Assembly (NCBI GenBank): GCA_041402045.1
Contig: JAWKSZ010000019.1
Location: 1 to 64,000 of the forward strand
Direction of reading: 5' to 3'
Source: JAGQRJ01 sp041402045
GTDB lineage: Bacteria > Planctomycetota > J058
Length of the DNA stretch: 64,000 nt
Positions 1 through 11,757 of this stretch are shown here, piece by piece. How positions within the stretch are numbered: the first letter of the stretch is position 1; the number at the start of each line of letters is the position of its first letter. The notes beneath the pieces were generated by a model. That model had not been told where the DNA came from, made no database searches, and worked only from the letters and a program-made list of their open reading frames with translations. Both the position numbers and the translations under genes were made by a program.

Positions 1-172
1 CGCTCCTCGCGCCTTGCCGGAGCGCATTTCAACGGGCTGCTAGCCAGGGACGACGATTGCGGCGCGATCGCCGCTGAAATCAACCCTGACGGACCCCACG
101 CGCTCGCGTGAGCGCCGGGCGAGCGGGCTGATAAGCTCCCCGGGCGCGCTCGACAGCCGCAGAGGAGGCCTC

Positions 173-1768
173 GTGTCCAGCAGCAACCGCGCGGTGGCGC
201 GCCCCGCGCCGGACCTCGCCCCGGCGCCCGTCCGGGACGGCGAGGCCCTGGCCACCCGGCTGACCGACGCCTCGCGGTTCCCCGGCGGGCACGCCAGCAC
301 GCTGGTCTCGCCGCGGACGCTGGGGGAGGTGGCCTACGCGGTGCGCGAGGCCACCGCGCTGCTCCCGATCGGCGCTCAGTCGTCCTTGACCGGGGGCGCG
401 ACCCCCCGCGGCGGTCAGCTCCTGGACACGTCGCAGCTCACGACCCTGCGCCTCGAAGGCGACGAGGCCGTGGTCGGGGCGGGGGTCTCGCTGCTCGAGC
501 TGGAGGCGTTCCTCGCCGAGCACGGCGCCTACTACCCGCCGATCCCGACCTACACCGGGGCCCTGGTGGGGGGCGCGGTGAGCACCAACGCGGCGGGCGC
601 GGCGACCTGGAAGTATGGCTCGACCCGGCCCTGGGTCCGGGGCGTGACGGTGGTGCTCGCCTCGGGGGACGTGCTCGAGCTGCGGCGCGGCGAGGTGCGC
701 GCCGCCGACGGCGAGTTCGTGATCGAGACCTCCGCCGGCGAGGTGCGGGTGCCGGTGCCGAGCTACACCATGCCCGACGTGCCCAAGCGCTCGGCGGGGT
801 ATCACGCCGAGCCGGGCATGGACCTGGTCGACCTCTTCGTCGGCGCCGAGGGGACCCTGGGGGTCCTGGTCGAGGTGCGGCTGCGGGTGGTCTCGAACCC
901 GCCGCAGGTGGTCACCTGCCTGGTGCCCTTCCAGGACGCCGGCCGCGGGCTCGAGCTCGTGGCCGCCCTGCGCAGCGCCTCGCGCCGCACCTGGAGCGCC
1001 GAGGACCCGCTGGGGGTCGACGTGCGCGCGGTGGAGAGCATGGACGCGCGCTCGGTCGAGCTCCTGCGCGCCGACGGCGAGGACGTGAAGGCGGGGGTCG
1101 AGCTCGCGCCGGACACGGCGCTCGTGCTCTTCGTGCAGGCCGAGCTGCCCCCGGACCTCGACGCCGAGGCGGCGCTGGGGCGCTTCGCGGAGGGGGAGCG
1201 CTCGGGGGACGCGCTGGTCGCCCTGTTCGCCCTGCTCGAGGACTACGCCGACTTCGACGCGGTCGAGGTCGCGCTCCCCGACGACCGCGCGCGGCGCGAG
1301 CAGCTGTTCGCGCTGCGGGAGGCGGTGCCTACGAGCGTCAACCACCGGGTGCGCGACGCCCAGCGGGACGTCGACCCGCGGATCCACAAGGTCGCGGGGG
1401 ACATGATCGTGCCCTTCGAGCGCTTCCAGGAGATGCTCGGGGTCTACGCCCGGGAGTTCGGCGAGCGCGGGCTCGACTACGCGGTGTGGGGCCACGTCTC
1501 CGACGGCAACGTGCACCCGAACGTGATCCCGCGCTCCTACGCCGACGTGGAGCGCGGCCACGAGGCGCTGCTGGCCTGCGGGCGGGAGGTGGCGCGGCTG
1601 GGCGGCTGCCCGCTCTCGGAGCACGGCACCGGGCGCAACCCGGTGAAGCAGGAGCTCCTGCGCCAGCTCTACGGCGAGGAGGGGATCGCGCAGATGCGCG
1701 CGGTCAAGCGCGCCCTGGACCCCAGCGGCAAGCTCGCCCGGGACGTGATCTTCCCCTGGGAGGCCTGA
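173..1768 (+). CDS. FAD-binding oxidase, GlcD/D-lactate dehydrogenase type
   Basis: A 531-residue flavoprotein of the FAD-linked oxidase family, which oxidises 2-hydroxyacids such as glycolate or D-lactate. Residues about 40-220 look like the FAD-binding (PCMH) domain, with a glycine-rich PIGAQSSLTGGATPRGG stretch. The C-terminal half is the FAD-oxidase cap, with HVSDGNVHPNV near residue 441 and SEHGTGRNP near 482, both hallmark segments of this family. The GTG start at 173 is supported by AGAGGAGG about 5-10 bases upstream. Length is usual for the family. The gene stands alone, converging on argG. The exact substrate cannot be read from the sequence; D-lactate, glycolate and other 2-hydroxyacids all remain possible. 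Confidence 0.85.
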   Translation: MSSSNRAVARPAPDLAPAPVRDGEALATRLTDASRFPGGHASTLVSPRTLGEVAYAVREATALLPIGAQSSLTGGATPRGGQLLDTSQLTTLRLEGDEAVVGAGVSLLELEAFLAEHGAYYPPIPTYTGALVGGAVSTNAAGAATWKYGSTRPWVRGVTVVLASGDVLELRRGEVRAADGEFVIETSAGEVRVPVPSYTMPDVPKRSAGYHAEPGMDLVDLFVGAEGTLGVLVEVRLRVVSNPPQVVTCLVPFQDAGRGLELVAALRSASRRTWSAEDPLGVDVRAVESMDARSVELLRADGEDVKAGVELAPDTALVLFVQAELPPDLDAEAALGRFAEGERSGDALVALFALLEDYADFDAVEVALPDDRARREQLFALREAVPTSVNHRVRDAQRDVDPRIHKVAGDMIVPFERFQEMLGVYAREFGERGLDYAVWGHVSDGNVHPNVIPRSYADVERGHEALLACGREVARLGGCPLSEHGTGRNPVKQELLRQLYGEEGIAQMRAVKRALDPSGKLARDVIFPWEA

Positions 1769-1783
1769 GCCCCCCGGGGTGAA

Positions 1784-3013
<1,230 letters not shown>

Positions 3014-3053
3014 GGGGTCCTCCTGCCGCGCCCGCCCCGGGCGCAAGGGCCCT

Positions 3054-3081
3054 ACTTTGCGCGGAACGCGACGGAAGTCAA
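3054..3081 (-). promoter_or_regulatory. Candidate sigma-70 promoter of argG
   Basis: On the minus strand TTGACT (3081-3076) is followed after 16 bp by CAAAGT (3059-3054), leaving about a 35-base leader to the argG SD and ATG. The -35 matches the consensus well and the -10 only keeps its A2 and T6, so this is a plausible but unproven promoter. No arginine operator was recognised. Confidence 0.4.
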
Positions 3082-3124
3082 CGCCGACCGGCACACTCCG
3101 CGGCGGGTTGTCGGTCGGCCGCGG

Positions 3125-3139
3125 TAGGTTCGGGGTGTG
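3125..3139 (+). promoter_or_regulatory. TANNNT -10 box for a probable leaderless transcript
   Basis: TAGGTT at 3125-3130 is followed by exactly six bases and then the GTG start at 3137. No Shine-Dalgarno sequence precedes the gene. The spacing puts the transcription start at or next to the start codon, as in leaderless genes; the same geometry recurs at four other genes in this window. Confidence 0.5.
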
Positions 3140-3553
3140 TTCTGGCCGTTCCGACCCTCCCGTCCCTCGCCCGCGCCCGCCTCCGACGCCGGGGCTCGCG
3201 GGGAGGACCTGGCCGCGGCGGCCGCCGTGCGCCGCGGCTGGCGGGTCCTGGCGCGCAACTACCGCTGCCGGGTCGGCGAGCTGGACCTGATCCTGCGCGC
3301 CGGGCGCGCCCTGGTGTTCGTGGAGGTCAAGACCCGCCGCCGGGCGGGGCTGGGGCTCGAGGCGGTGACCTGGACCAAGCGCCGGCGGGTGGTGCGCGCG
3401 GCCCTCGACTACGCCGGGCGCGAGCGGGTGGACCTGGGGCGGGTCCCCCTGCGCTTCGACGTGTGCGAGGTGGTCCTGGTCCCCGGCGCGGCGCCGGTCC
3501 TGACCTGGCACGAGGACGCCTTCGACGTCGAGGACCTGGGCCTGGACCTCTGA
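3137..3553 (+). CDS. YraN/UPF0102 family nuclease-like protein
   Basis: A 138-residue protein of the YraN (UPF0102) family, predicted to have the restriction-endonuclease-like fold related to Holliday junction resolvases. The diagnostic stretch is G-E-L-D-L-I followed by VFVEVKTRR (residues about 48-70), giving the E..D...EVK pattern expected for a PD-(D/E)xK metal site. GEDLAAAAAVRRGWRVLARNYR is the usual N-terminal family segment, read here from residue about 23. The GTG start has no SD and is served by the TAGGTT box just upstream. Cellular function is not established for the family; a DNA-processing role is an inference from the fold. Confidence 0.8.
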   Translation: MFWPFRPSRPSPAPASDAGARGEDLAAAAAVRRGWRVLARNYRCRVGELDLILRAGRALVFVEVKTRRRAGLGLEAVTWTKRRRVVRAALDYAGRERVDLGRVPLRFDVCEVVLVPGAAPVLTWHEDAFDVEDLGLDL

Positions 3554-3618
3554 CCGCCGGGCGGGTGCCGCGCCGGTCGAGCGGGTAGGATTCGCCGCAC
3601 AGCGGAGGGAGGAAGCAC

Positions 3619-4501
3619 ATGACCAGCCTGAACACCGTCGCCGTCCTGGGCGCGGGCACCATGGGGCACGGGATCGCCCAGGTGCTGGCGCAGCACGGGC
3701 TGCGGGTGCGCCTGCGCGACCTCGACGAGGGCCGCGTGCAGGCGGGCCTGAGCGCGGTGCGCACGAACCTCGAGGGGGCGCTGGCGCGGGGCAAGCTCGC
3801 CTCGAGCGACGAGCTCGAGGAGGTCCTGGGGCGGATCAGCGGCGAGACCCGGCTGGAGGTCGCCCTCGACGGCGCCGACGCGCTGATCGAGGCGATCCCC
3901 GAGGACCTCGAGCTCAAGAAGCGCGTGCTGGCCGAGGCCTCCCTCGCCGGAGACGTCAAGCTCCTGGGCACCAACACCTCGTCCTTGCCGGTGACCGAGA
4001 TCGCCCAGGCGACCCGCTACCCCGAGCGCGTGCTCGGCCTGCACTTCTTCAACCCGGTGCACCTCCAGGCCCTGGTCGAGGTCGTGCGCGGCGAGCGCAG
4101 CACCCAAGCGACCGTGGACCTGGGCCTCGAGCTCGTGGCGCGGATCAACAAGACCCCGGTCGTGGTCCAGGACTCGCCGGGCTTCGCCTCCAGCCGGCTG
4201 GGCCTCGTGCTCGGGCTCGAGGCGATCCGCATGGTCGAGGCGGGGGTGGCCTCGGCCGAGGCGGTGGACAAGGCCATGGAGCTCGGCTACCGGCACAAGA
4301 TGGGCCCGCTCATGACCACCGACTACGTCGGCCTCGACGTGCGCCTGAGCATCGCCGAGCACCTGCACCACGAGATCGGCGAGACCTTCCGCCCGCCGCT
4401 GCTCCTGCGGCGCATGGTCCGCGCCGGCAAGCTGGGGCGGAAGTCCGGCGAGGAGCTTCTACCGGTGGGACGAGTCGGGGAAGTGCCTGGGCCCGGCCTG
4501 A
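3619..4501 (+). CDS. 3-hydroxybutyryl-CoA dehydrogenase (3' frameshift)
   Basis: NAD-dependent 3-hydroxyacyl-CoA dehydrogenase, converting 3-hydroxyacyl-CoA to 3-oxoacyl-CoA in fatty acid or butanoate metabolism. GAGTMGHGIA (residues 11-20) is the Rossmann NAD site. LHFFNPVH near 139 carries the catalytic His, and the C-terminal domain runs to GRKSG. A G-rich SD (CGGAGGGAGG) precedes the ATG at 3619. The reading frame shifts near 4454: after KSGE the family ending FYRWDESGK is found in the +1 frame and stops at 4501, giving about 294 residues, the usual length. The unshifted frame would instead run to 4608 across the convergent regulator gene with implausible sequence. One extra A at 4454 explains it. 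Assembly error or real lesion cannot be told apart. Confidence 0.85.
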
Positions 4502-4510
4502 AGGGTCGCG

Positions 4511-5879
<1,369 letters not shown>

Positions 5880-5880
5880 G

Positions 5881-7098
5881 CTAGCGGGCCTCCTCGGGGG
5901 CGGGCGGAGCCCCCATGCTACGCGGGAGCGTGACCGTCGCCACGACCCCCGACCCGACCACGCTCTCGAGGCGCAGCTCGCCGCCGTGGGCCTCCACGAT
6001 CCGGCGCGCGATCGGGAGCCCGAGGCCGGTCCCGGTAGGCTTGGTGGTGTGGAACGGGTCGAACACCCGGGCCAGGGTCGAGGGCGGGATCCCCGGGCCG
6101 TCGTCGGCGACCCGCACCAGGAGCCCGTCGCCCTCGACGCGGACGCGGACCGCGACGCGGGAGCGCGCCGCGTCCAGGGCGTTGACCAGCAGGTTCCAGA
6201 GCACCTGCTTGATCTGATCCGGGTCGCAGTCCGCCAGCGGCAGCTCGGGGTCGACCACGGTGACCACCGCGCGCCGGTCCTGGGCGCGCGGGTCCTGGCG
6301 CGCGAGCAGGGTGACCGCCTCCACCAGCTCGCCCAGCGCCGTGGGCTCGCGCTGCGGGAGCGCGGGGCGCGCGAAGTTCATGAACGTGTCGACGATCTGT
6401 CCGATCCGTCGGGTCTCGCCCCGGGCGATCTCGAGCAGGGTCTGGTCCTCGCCCTCGAGGGTCGCGTCGGCGAGCAGCGCCAGGGAGTTCTGGATCGCGC
6501 CCAGCGGGTTCCGGATCTCGTGGGCCACGCTGGCGGCGAGCTCCTGGATCGCGCGGACCTTGGTGGCCTGGAGCTCGCGCAGGTCCCGCGCGTCCCGCGC
6601 CACCCCCACGAGCCCCACCGCGCGGCCGTCGAGCTCGAGCACGCTCGCGCTCCACACCACCGGGACCCGCACGCTCCCGGGGGCGCGGAGCACGACCTCG
6701 CTCAGCTGCCAGCGCCCGCGGCGGGCGAGCAGCTCCTGGTAGCGCTCGCCGCGGAAGCGGGCGGCCTCCTCCGCGGCGATCCAGAGCTCGGCCCCGGGCA
6801 GCCCGATCAGGGTCTCGGCGTCGGTGGCCAGGAGGTCCAGCGCGCCCTGGTTGGCCGACTCCACCCGCCCCTGGGCGTCGAACACGAGCACCGCGTCGCC
6901 GAGGGCGGCGAACACCCGCTGCAGGTACTCCCGCGCGGCGACGAGCTCGCCGGTCTTGGCGCTGAGCACGCGCCCGCGCGCGCGGATCTGGTCCTTGAGC
7001 CGGTGCACCGCGTCGAGGACCGAGGAGCCTTCCCCGGCGGCCTCGGCGCTCGCGGGCTGAGCGCGGGCTGGCTGGGCGTCGTCGAACTCGGGGCTCAC
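5881..7098 (-). CDS. PAS-domain sensor histidine kinase
   Basis: A 405-residue cytoplasmic-looking sensor kinase. A short N-terminal helix (about 15-55) leads into a PAS domain (about 60-170: VFAALGDAVLVFDAQG start). HisKA follows with the phospho-accepting His in VAHEIRNPLGAI near residue 191, and then the ATPase domain with N (NLLVNALDAA), G1 (DDGPGIPP near 335) and G2 (GTGLGLPIARR) boxes. No transmembrane segment is visible, so the signal is probably internal or brought by a partner. The GTG start at 7098 has GGAGGT 7 bases upstream. It is followed one base later by the NtrC-type regulator gene. The architecture resembles NtrB-like kinases paired with sigma-54 activators. Confidence 0.9.
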   Translation of the reverse strand: MSPEFDDAQPARAQPASAEAAGEGSSVLDAVHRLKDQIRARGRVLSAKTGELVAAREYLQRVFAALGDAVLVFDAQGRVESANQGALDLLATDAETLIGLPGAELWIAAEEAARFRGERYQELLARRGRWQLSEVVLRAPGSVRVPVVWSASVLELDGRAVGLVGVARDARDLRELQATKVRAIQELAASVAHEIRNPLGAIQNSLALLADATLEGEDQTLLEIARGETRRIGQIVDTFMNFARPALPQREPTALGELVEAVTLLARQDPRAQDRRAVVTVVDPELPLADCDPDQIKQVLWNLLVNALDAARSRVAVRVRVEGDGLLVRVADDGPGIPPSTLARVFDPFHTTKPTGTGLGLPIARRIVEAHGGELRLESVVGSGVVATVTLPRSMGAPPAPEEAR

Positions 7099-7154
7099 CC
7101 GCGGACCTCCGGCGCCCAGTGTAGCCCCGCGTCGGGGGCCGGCGGCGCCGGAGC

Positions 7155-8183
7155 TCAGGGATACGCCCGGCCCGTGGGCTCGAGCCCGTTGAGCCGCAGC
7201 ACCGCGTCGATCCGCGGGAGGTCCTCCTCCCGCAGGTCGGCGACGTCGCGGATAAGGTGCCGCCACTCGATCCCGGGGAGCGCCCGCAGGCGGAACTCGA
7301 ACGCGGCGAGCCAGCGCGGGACGCTGCCGCTGAGCTGGATCTGATCCTCCGGCTCGGCGTTGCTCGCGCGGTCGAACAGGTCGTGCAACAGCGCGGCGAC
7401 CTTGGCCGGGTGGGTGGGGCCCAGGGGCGGGGTGAAGCGCTCGGGGTTGCGTCCGACCGCCTGGGGCGCCAGCGAGCGGGCGTAGAACCCGACGGCGCCG
7501 ACCTTCCAGGGGCTGCCCGCGACCGCGGCCCGCGGATCGAGCTGCTCCGCGAGCAGGCTCGGGCGCAGGAACGAGGTGCCGGGGTCGAGGAGCTGCTCGC
7601 CGGGGCGCGTGAGCAGCGCGCTGGCGACGGCGAAGGGCAGGGTCCCCGCCTGGCCGTCGCGCTCGTCGACGGTCAACAGCTCGGAGTCGACGCGCAGGCT
7701 GGGGTCGCTGCGGTCTCGACCGCGCACCAGGATCGTGAGCGCCCTGGGGTTCAGGCGTCGCCCGGCGAAGAAGGCGTCGCTGCGCGCGTCGCTCGTGAGG
7801 GTGACCGTGTTGCGCTCCGTGGTCCGCGAGGCCTCGGGCACGTCGGCCTCGACCCGGAACGCGCCGGCGAACTCGAGGATCAGGCCGTTGTTGCGCAGGG
7901 CGAAGCCGTTCGCGTCCTCGGTGCGCAGCTGCACGCGGAAGCGCTTCCAGTTCGCGCTCTCGAAGCGCAGGGTGGCGCGGCTGCGGGCCAGGGTCCCGCG
8001 CTCGCGGGTGATCCAGATCCCGAGCACGTTCTTCTGCACGCGCAGCTCGCCGCCGTCGAGGGCGCCGAGGCCGGCGCGGCTCTCGACGCGCACCTCGAGG
8101 GCGCGGTCGCGTTGCTTGGCGAGGCAGGGGGGGGCGAGGAGGGTCAAGAGCGCCAGGGCGCCGAGCGAGCGGTGGGGTCCCAT
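7155..8183 (-). CDS. Exported protein of unknown function
   Basis: I do not recognise this 342-residue protein. It begins with a signal peptide (LGALALLTLLAPPCLA, residues about 7-22) and continues as a mostly beta-rich N-terminal half with many short hydrophobic/charged alternations, then a more helical C-terminal part. The ATG at 8183 is preceded by GGAAGGAA at good distance. It lies 56 bases upstream of the sensor kinase gene on the same strand, so it may be co-transcribed and could be functionally tied to that two-component system. That link rests on position alone. Confidence 0.65.
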   Translation of the reverse strand: MGPHRSLGALALLTLLAPPCLAKQRDRALEVRVESRAGLGALDGGELRVQKNVLGIWITRERGTLARSRATLRFESANWKRFRVQLRTEDANGFALRNNGLILEFAGAFRVEADVPEASRTTERNTVTLTSDARSDAFFAGRRLNPRALTILVRGRDRSDPSLRVDSELLTVDERDGQAGTLPFAVASALLTRPGEQLLDPGTSFLRPSLLAEQLDPRAAVAGSPWKVGAVGFYARSLAPQAVGRNPERFTPPLGPTHPAKVAALLHDLFDRASNAEPEDQIQLSGSVPRWLAAFEFRLRALPGIEWRHLIRDVADLREEDLPRIDAVLRLNGLEPTGRAYP

Positions 8184-8409
8184 GGGACCGTTCCTTCCGA
8201 CGGGCCCAATCCTTCCGCCGCGTCCTTTGCACGCTGCGTGCCGTGGCCCGGGGCGGGCGGGTGGGGGTCGCTTGCGTCCCGCCGCTGGCGGGAAGGGCGC
8301 GGGTGGCGGACTTCCGTGCGCACCCCGGGCGGCGGGGGCCGCGGCTGCGGGGGTTAGGGCGGGCGGGGGAGTTGCAAGCGTCGGGCGCGAGGGAGGCAGG
8401 AGCCATGGC

Positions 8410-9198
8410 GTGAATCTGCAGCATGCCTGCGCCGCGGGCGCGGTCGCCCTCACGGCGAGCTTGGCCGCCTCCCCTCTGCTCTCGTCCTCCCGCGGCGCGG
8501 CCCCGCGCGCCGAGCGCGGCGCCCGCGCGGCGACCCCGGCGCGGGCGCTCGCCCCCGTCGTCCTCGCGCCGCCCCCGGCCGCCGAGGCCGCGCGCGACCT
8601 CGAGGACGCCGGCGTCGACGAGGCCCTCGAGGCCTGTCAGCACCTCGCCGAGCGCGACCCGCCGGCGTTCCTGCGCAGGGCGTGGGCGCTCGCCCGCGAC
8701 CCCGGGGCGGCGGTCGCGCTCCACGTCGGGGTCTACGCCGCGAGCCAGGACCTCGCCTCGGACGAGCGGACCGCGCTGTGGCTGGAGCTGGCGCGCGCGC
8801 AGGGGCGGGCGCGCGCGAGCGGGCTGGAGGCGATCCAACGCGAGGACCTCGGGCGCGGGCTGCTCGACGTGCTCGCCGAGCGGGGCGGGGTCGGCCTGCT
8901 GCGGGAGGAGCTCCTGCGCGACGACGGGGTCGACCGGCTGTGGGTGGCGCAGGCGCTCTACGCGCGGGAGGCGCTCGTCGGTCCGCGCGGGCTCGCGCCC
9001 TGCGAGCAGGCGCGGCTGGCGGAGCTCGTGGCGACGGAGCTGCGGGGCGAGCCCCGGGACGCGGCCCGGGTCGGGCTGCTCGCCGCCCTCGAGCCCGAGG
9101 CCCGCGAGCGCGCCCTGGAGCAGGCGCTGACCTGCGCCGCGCTCGCGCCGGAGCAGCGCGCGCGGCTCGCCGCGCTGGCTGCGGCCCCGCAGCGCTGA
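8410..9198 (+). CDS. Hypothetical exported or anchored protein, alanine/arginine/glutamate rich
   Basis: Not recognised. The GTG at 8410 (SD GGAGGCAGGAG just upstream) gives 262 residues. The N-terminus (AAGAVALTASLAASPLL) resembles a signal peptide, followed by an Ala/Pro/Arg-rich linker and then, from about residue 60, a helical region with repeated LARAQGRARASG-like and REELLRDDG-like amphipathic segments. A HEAT-like or TPR-like helical array is possible but no clean repeat is visible. It is divergent from the exported protein gene across 226 bp in which I see no gene. The bias for G/C-only codons is strong even for this window. Confidence 0.5.
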   Translation: MNLQHACAAGAVALTASLAASPLLSSSRGAAPRAERGARAATPARALAPVVLAPPPAAEAARDLEDAGVDEALEACQHLAERDPPAFLRRAWALARDPGAAVALHVGVYAASQDLASDERTALWLELARAQGRARASGLEAIQREDLGRGLLDVLAERGGVGLLREELLRDDGVDRLWVAQALYAREALVGPRGLAPCEQARLAELVATELRGEPRDAARVGLLAALEPEARERALEQALTCAALAPEQRARLAALAAAPQR

Positions 9199-9221
9199 CG
9201 GCGCGTCGCGGCCCTGTGCGC

Positions 9222-9236
9222 TATGGTGAACCCATG
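9222..9236 (+). promoter_or_regulatory. TANNNT -10 box for a probable leaderless transcript
   Basis: TATGGT at 9222-9227 stands exactly six bases before the ATG at 9234, and the intervening GAACCC has no ribosome-binding character. This predicts a leaderless mRNA for the M23 peptidase gene. Confidence 0.5.
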
Positions 9237-10451
9237 CGCACGTGGATCCTGATCGCGTTCGTGGCGCTGGGGCTCGCCCAGGCCAACAACACCGAGGAGA
9301 AGGTGCGGCTGCAGGTCACGCTCTACACGGGCGAGGTCCTGGAGGGCACCGTCGAGTTCAAGTCGAACTACCTCGAGATCCGCACCCCGCGGAAGAAGAA
9401 GATCAAGTACCCCACGATCGAGAGCCTGGCCGAGGTCCCGCCGCCGAGCGAGGAGGACCTGGCCAAGCTGCGCGAGACCTACGCGCGCAAGCTCGAGCGC
9501 TCGGGGGAGCTGCCCAAGGACTGGGTGCGGCTCGGGGTGTGGGCCGCGGACAAGGGCCTGGAGGAGGAGGCGCGGCAGGCGTTCGAGAAGGCCCTCGAGC
9601 TCGACCCCGACTTCGCCGACGCCCACGAGCGCCTGGGGCGAATCCAGGTCGACGGCGAGTGGCTGGACGCGGCGACGGTGCTCCAGACCGAGCGCCGCGA
9701 GCTGGGGGCGGCCAAGAACGCCGACCTGCTCGCGCTGGCGCGCAGGGCCGAGAAGCACGGGGCGCCCGCCGTGGCCCGCAGCTTCATTTGCGAGGCGCTG
9801 GTCCAGGACCCCTGGGACAAGGACGGGATCAAGCTCGTCCGCAAGTACACCGAGGCCTACCGCCAGAGCACGCAGCCGCTGCAGTTCCCCCTGCGCGGGC
9901 GCTGGCGGGCGAGCCCCGACCAGAGCCGGCACCACCAGCTCAAGGGCTACGCGCTGTATGCGCTCGACCTCATGGAGGTCGACGCCGAGGGCAAGCTCTG
10001 CAAGGGCGACGGCAAGACCCTCGAGGACTACTACTGCTGGGGCAAGCCGATCTACGCCGTGGCCGCCGGCACCGTGGTCCAGGTGCAGGAGGGCTTCCCG
10101 GACAACCAGATCGGCGACGTGCCCCAGGGCGCGATCGAGAAGCACAACGGGATCTCGATCCTCCACGAGAACCGCGAAATGAGCTGGTACATCCACACCA
10201 AGCTCGGCTCGATCACGGTCAAGGAGGGCGACAAGGTCGAGGCGGGGCAGCTCCTGGCCGAGGTCGGCAACAGCGGCAACTCCGCGCGGCCGCACCTGCA
10301 CTTCACCCTCGCCACCTGGGGCATGACCTCGGTGCCCTGGCACTGCGACGACTACAAGATCGTGGCCCCCGACGGGACCCGGATCCGGGTCAGCCGCGCC
10401 TTCCCCCGCGAGGGGTGGGTGATCGAGCACACCCCGGAGGGCACCAAGTAG
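9234..10451 (+). CDS. Exported M23 family metallopeptidase with TPR region
   Basis: A 405-residue exported protein. After a short signal peptide (TWILIAFVALGLAQA) comes a small beta segment, then a TPR-like region (about 85-150, LGVWAADKGLEEEARQAFEK, next helix starting LDPDFADAHERLG). The C-terminal LytM/M23 domain covers about 235-385. It has RHHQLKGYALYALDLMEVD, supplying the H...D zinc ligands, and RPHLHFTLA near 353, the HxH signature. These residues predict an active zinc endopeptidase acting on peptidoglycan cross-links or another glycine-rich target outside the cytoplasm. No SD; see the TATGGT box. The next gene starts one base after the stop. Confidence 0.82.
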   Translation: MRTWILIAFVALGLAQANNTEEKVRLQVTLYTGEVLEGTVEFKSNYLEIRTPRKKKIKYPTIESLAEVPPPSEEDLAKLRETYARKLERSGELPKDWVRLGVWAADKGLEEEARQAFEKALELDPDFADAHERLGRIQVDGEWLDAATVLQTERRELGAAKNADLLALARRAEKHGAPAVARSFICEALVQDPWDKDGIKLVRKYTEAYRQSTQPLQFPLRGRWRASPDQSRHHQLKGYALYALDLMEVDAEGKLCKGDGKTLEDYYCWGKPIYAVAAGTVVQVQEGFPDNQIGDVPQGAIEKHNGISILHENREMSWYIHTKLGSITVKEGDKVEAGQLLAEVGNSGNSARPHLHFTLATWGMTSVPWHCDDYKIVAPDGTRIRVSRAFPREGWVIEHTPEGTK

Positions 10452-10452
10452 C

Positions 10453-11292
10453 GTGGAGCTCGCGCACATCTCCGACATTCACGTGACCGGCGCGCCCCTC
10501 GCCGGGGAGCGCTGGCAGCGCTACGTGGGCAAGCGGATCCTGGGCGGGTTCAACCTGCTCACCAACCGCTCGCACCCGATCGGCGTGCTGCACGCCGCGC
10601 TGCGGGACCTGGCCCAGGACCCCCCGGACCACGTGGCGATCACCGGGGACCTGACGAACCTGGCCTTCGAGAGCGAGTTCGCCCGGGCCTGCGAGATCCT
10701 GGCGCGCCTCCCGGTGCCCCCCGACCGGCGCACGATCGTGCCCGGCAACCACGACGCCTACACCCGCGAGGCCCAGTCCACCAAGCGCTTCGCGCGCTAC
10801 GTCGCGCCGCTCCTCGGCGAGGAGGCGCTCGAGTTCCCTCGGGTGCAGCGGATCGGGGACGTGATGTTCCTCTCGCTGGACAGCGCGGTCGCGACCCCGT
10901 TCCTCCAGGCCTACGGGGTCCTCGGGCTGGAGCAGCTCGCCGAGGCCGAGCAGCTCCTCGAGCAGAGCGACGCGCCGATCCGGGTGGTGCTGGTGCACCA
11001 CCCGCCGCTCCTCGGCCACGGCAAGCCCGACCGCAAGGGCCGAGGCAACCGCGACGGGGAGGCCCTGGTCGCGCTCTGCCGGCGCCAGGGGGTGCAGCTC
11101 CTGCTGTGCGGGCACACCCACAAGCCCTTCCAGCTCGAGCTCCAGGGCGACCGCGCGCCGCTCCTGATCTCCTGCGCGGGGAGCACGACCCAGCCCCAGG
11201 CGATCTACCGCCGCTACCGCCTGCGCCCCGACGGGGTCGACACCGAGAACCGGCGCTACGACCCCGACCTCGACCGCTTCGTCGGGGTTTGA
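10453..11292 (+). CDS. Calcineurin-like metallophosphoesterase
   Basis: A 279-residue metallophosphoesterase with all five metal motifs in order: HISDIHVTG (D-x-H), ITGDLTN (GD), PGNHDAYT (GNHD), VLVHHPP (H) and CGHTHKPF (GHTH). It resembles the CpdA/IcC-like branch that hydrolyses phosphodiesters such as cyclic nucleotides, but the substrate is not determined by these motifs. No signal peptide is present, so it is cytoplasmic. The GTG at 10453 lies one base after the stop of the M23 peptidase gene, which indicates translational coupling. The reason for pairing an exported peptidase and a cytoplasmic phosphoesterase is not evident. Confidence 0.88.
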   Translation: MELAHISDIHVTGAPLAGERWQRYVGKRILGGFNLLTNRSHPIGVLHAALRDLAQDPPDHVAITGDLTNLAFESEFARACEILARLPVPPDRRTIVPGNHDAYTREAQSTKRFARYVAPLLGEEALEFPRVQRIGDVMFLSLDSAVATPFLQAYGVLGLEQLAEAEQLLEQSDAPIRVVLVHHPPLLGHGKPDRKGRGNRDGEALVALCRRQGVQLLLCGHTHKPFQLELQGDRAPLLISCAGSTTQPQAIYRRYRLRPDGVDTENRRYDPDLDRFVGV

Positions 11293-11348
11293 TCCCGGGC
11301 GGCCTCCGGCGCGGCGCGGCCGCTGCGGGCGGGGCCCGGACCCTCGCC

Positions 11349-11645
11349 GGCGACGGTGCGCGGCGTGGCCCCGGGGCAGGTCGACCCTCGTCGTCCCGTG
11401 CGGAGGCGCGACGCGGGGTCTCGACCCGACGGTGCGTGGCCCTGGGCAGGTCGACCCTCGTCGTCCCGAGGCGCGGCGTCCCGGACCCCGGCGACGGTGC
11501 CGGTGGCCCCGGCAGGTCGACCCCTCGTCGTCCTGTTCGGAGGCGCGACGAGGGGTCTCGACCCTCAGCGACGGTGCGCGGCGTGGCCCTGGTGGTCGAC
11601 CCTCGTCGTCCCGTGCAGGCGCGACGAGGGTCTCGGACCCTGCGC
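11349..11645. repeat. Four-copy degenerate tandem repeat of about 78 bp, each copy palindromic
   Basis: The gene-free stretch 11293-11757 is mostly filled by four units beginning near 11349, 11427, 11490 and 11568. Each unit reads roughly GGCGACGGTGCGCGG, then GGTCGACCCTCGTCGTCC, then a GCGCGACGAGGGTCTCGACCC arm. The last two parts are inverted complements. In copy 3 the left arm GGTCGACCCCTCGTCG (from 11515) pairs with CGACGAGGGGTC plus TCGACC, apart from a 2-base bulge. The units could form RNA hairpins or extruded cruciforms. They lie between the metallophosphoesterase and an unknown gene. Nothing else was recognised there. Confidence 0.75.
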
Positions 11646-11757
11646 GAGTCCGTCGCGGGTCGGCGCGACGGGAGTTACAGCCCGCGCTGGGGTCTTCGCC
11701 CCCCAGGATCGGGGTCGCGGTTGTGTCGCTCGCGCACCGAGACGAGACTCGAGTCCC

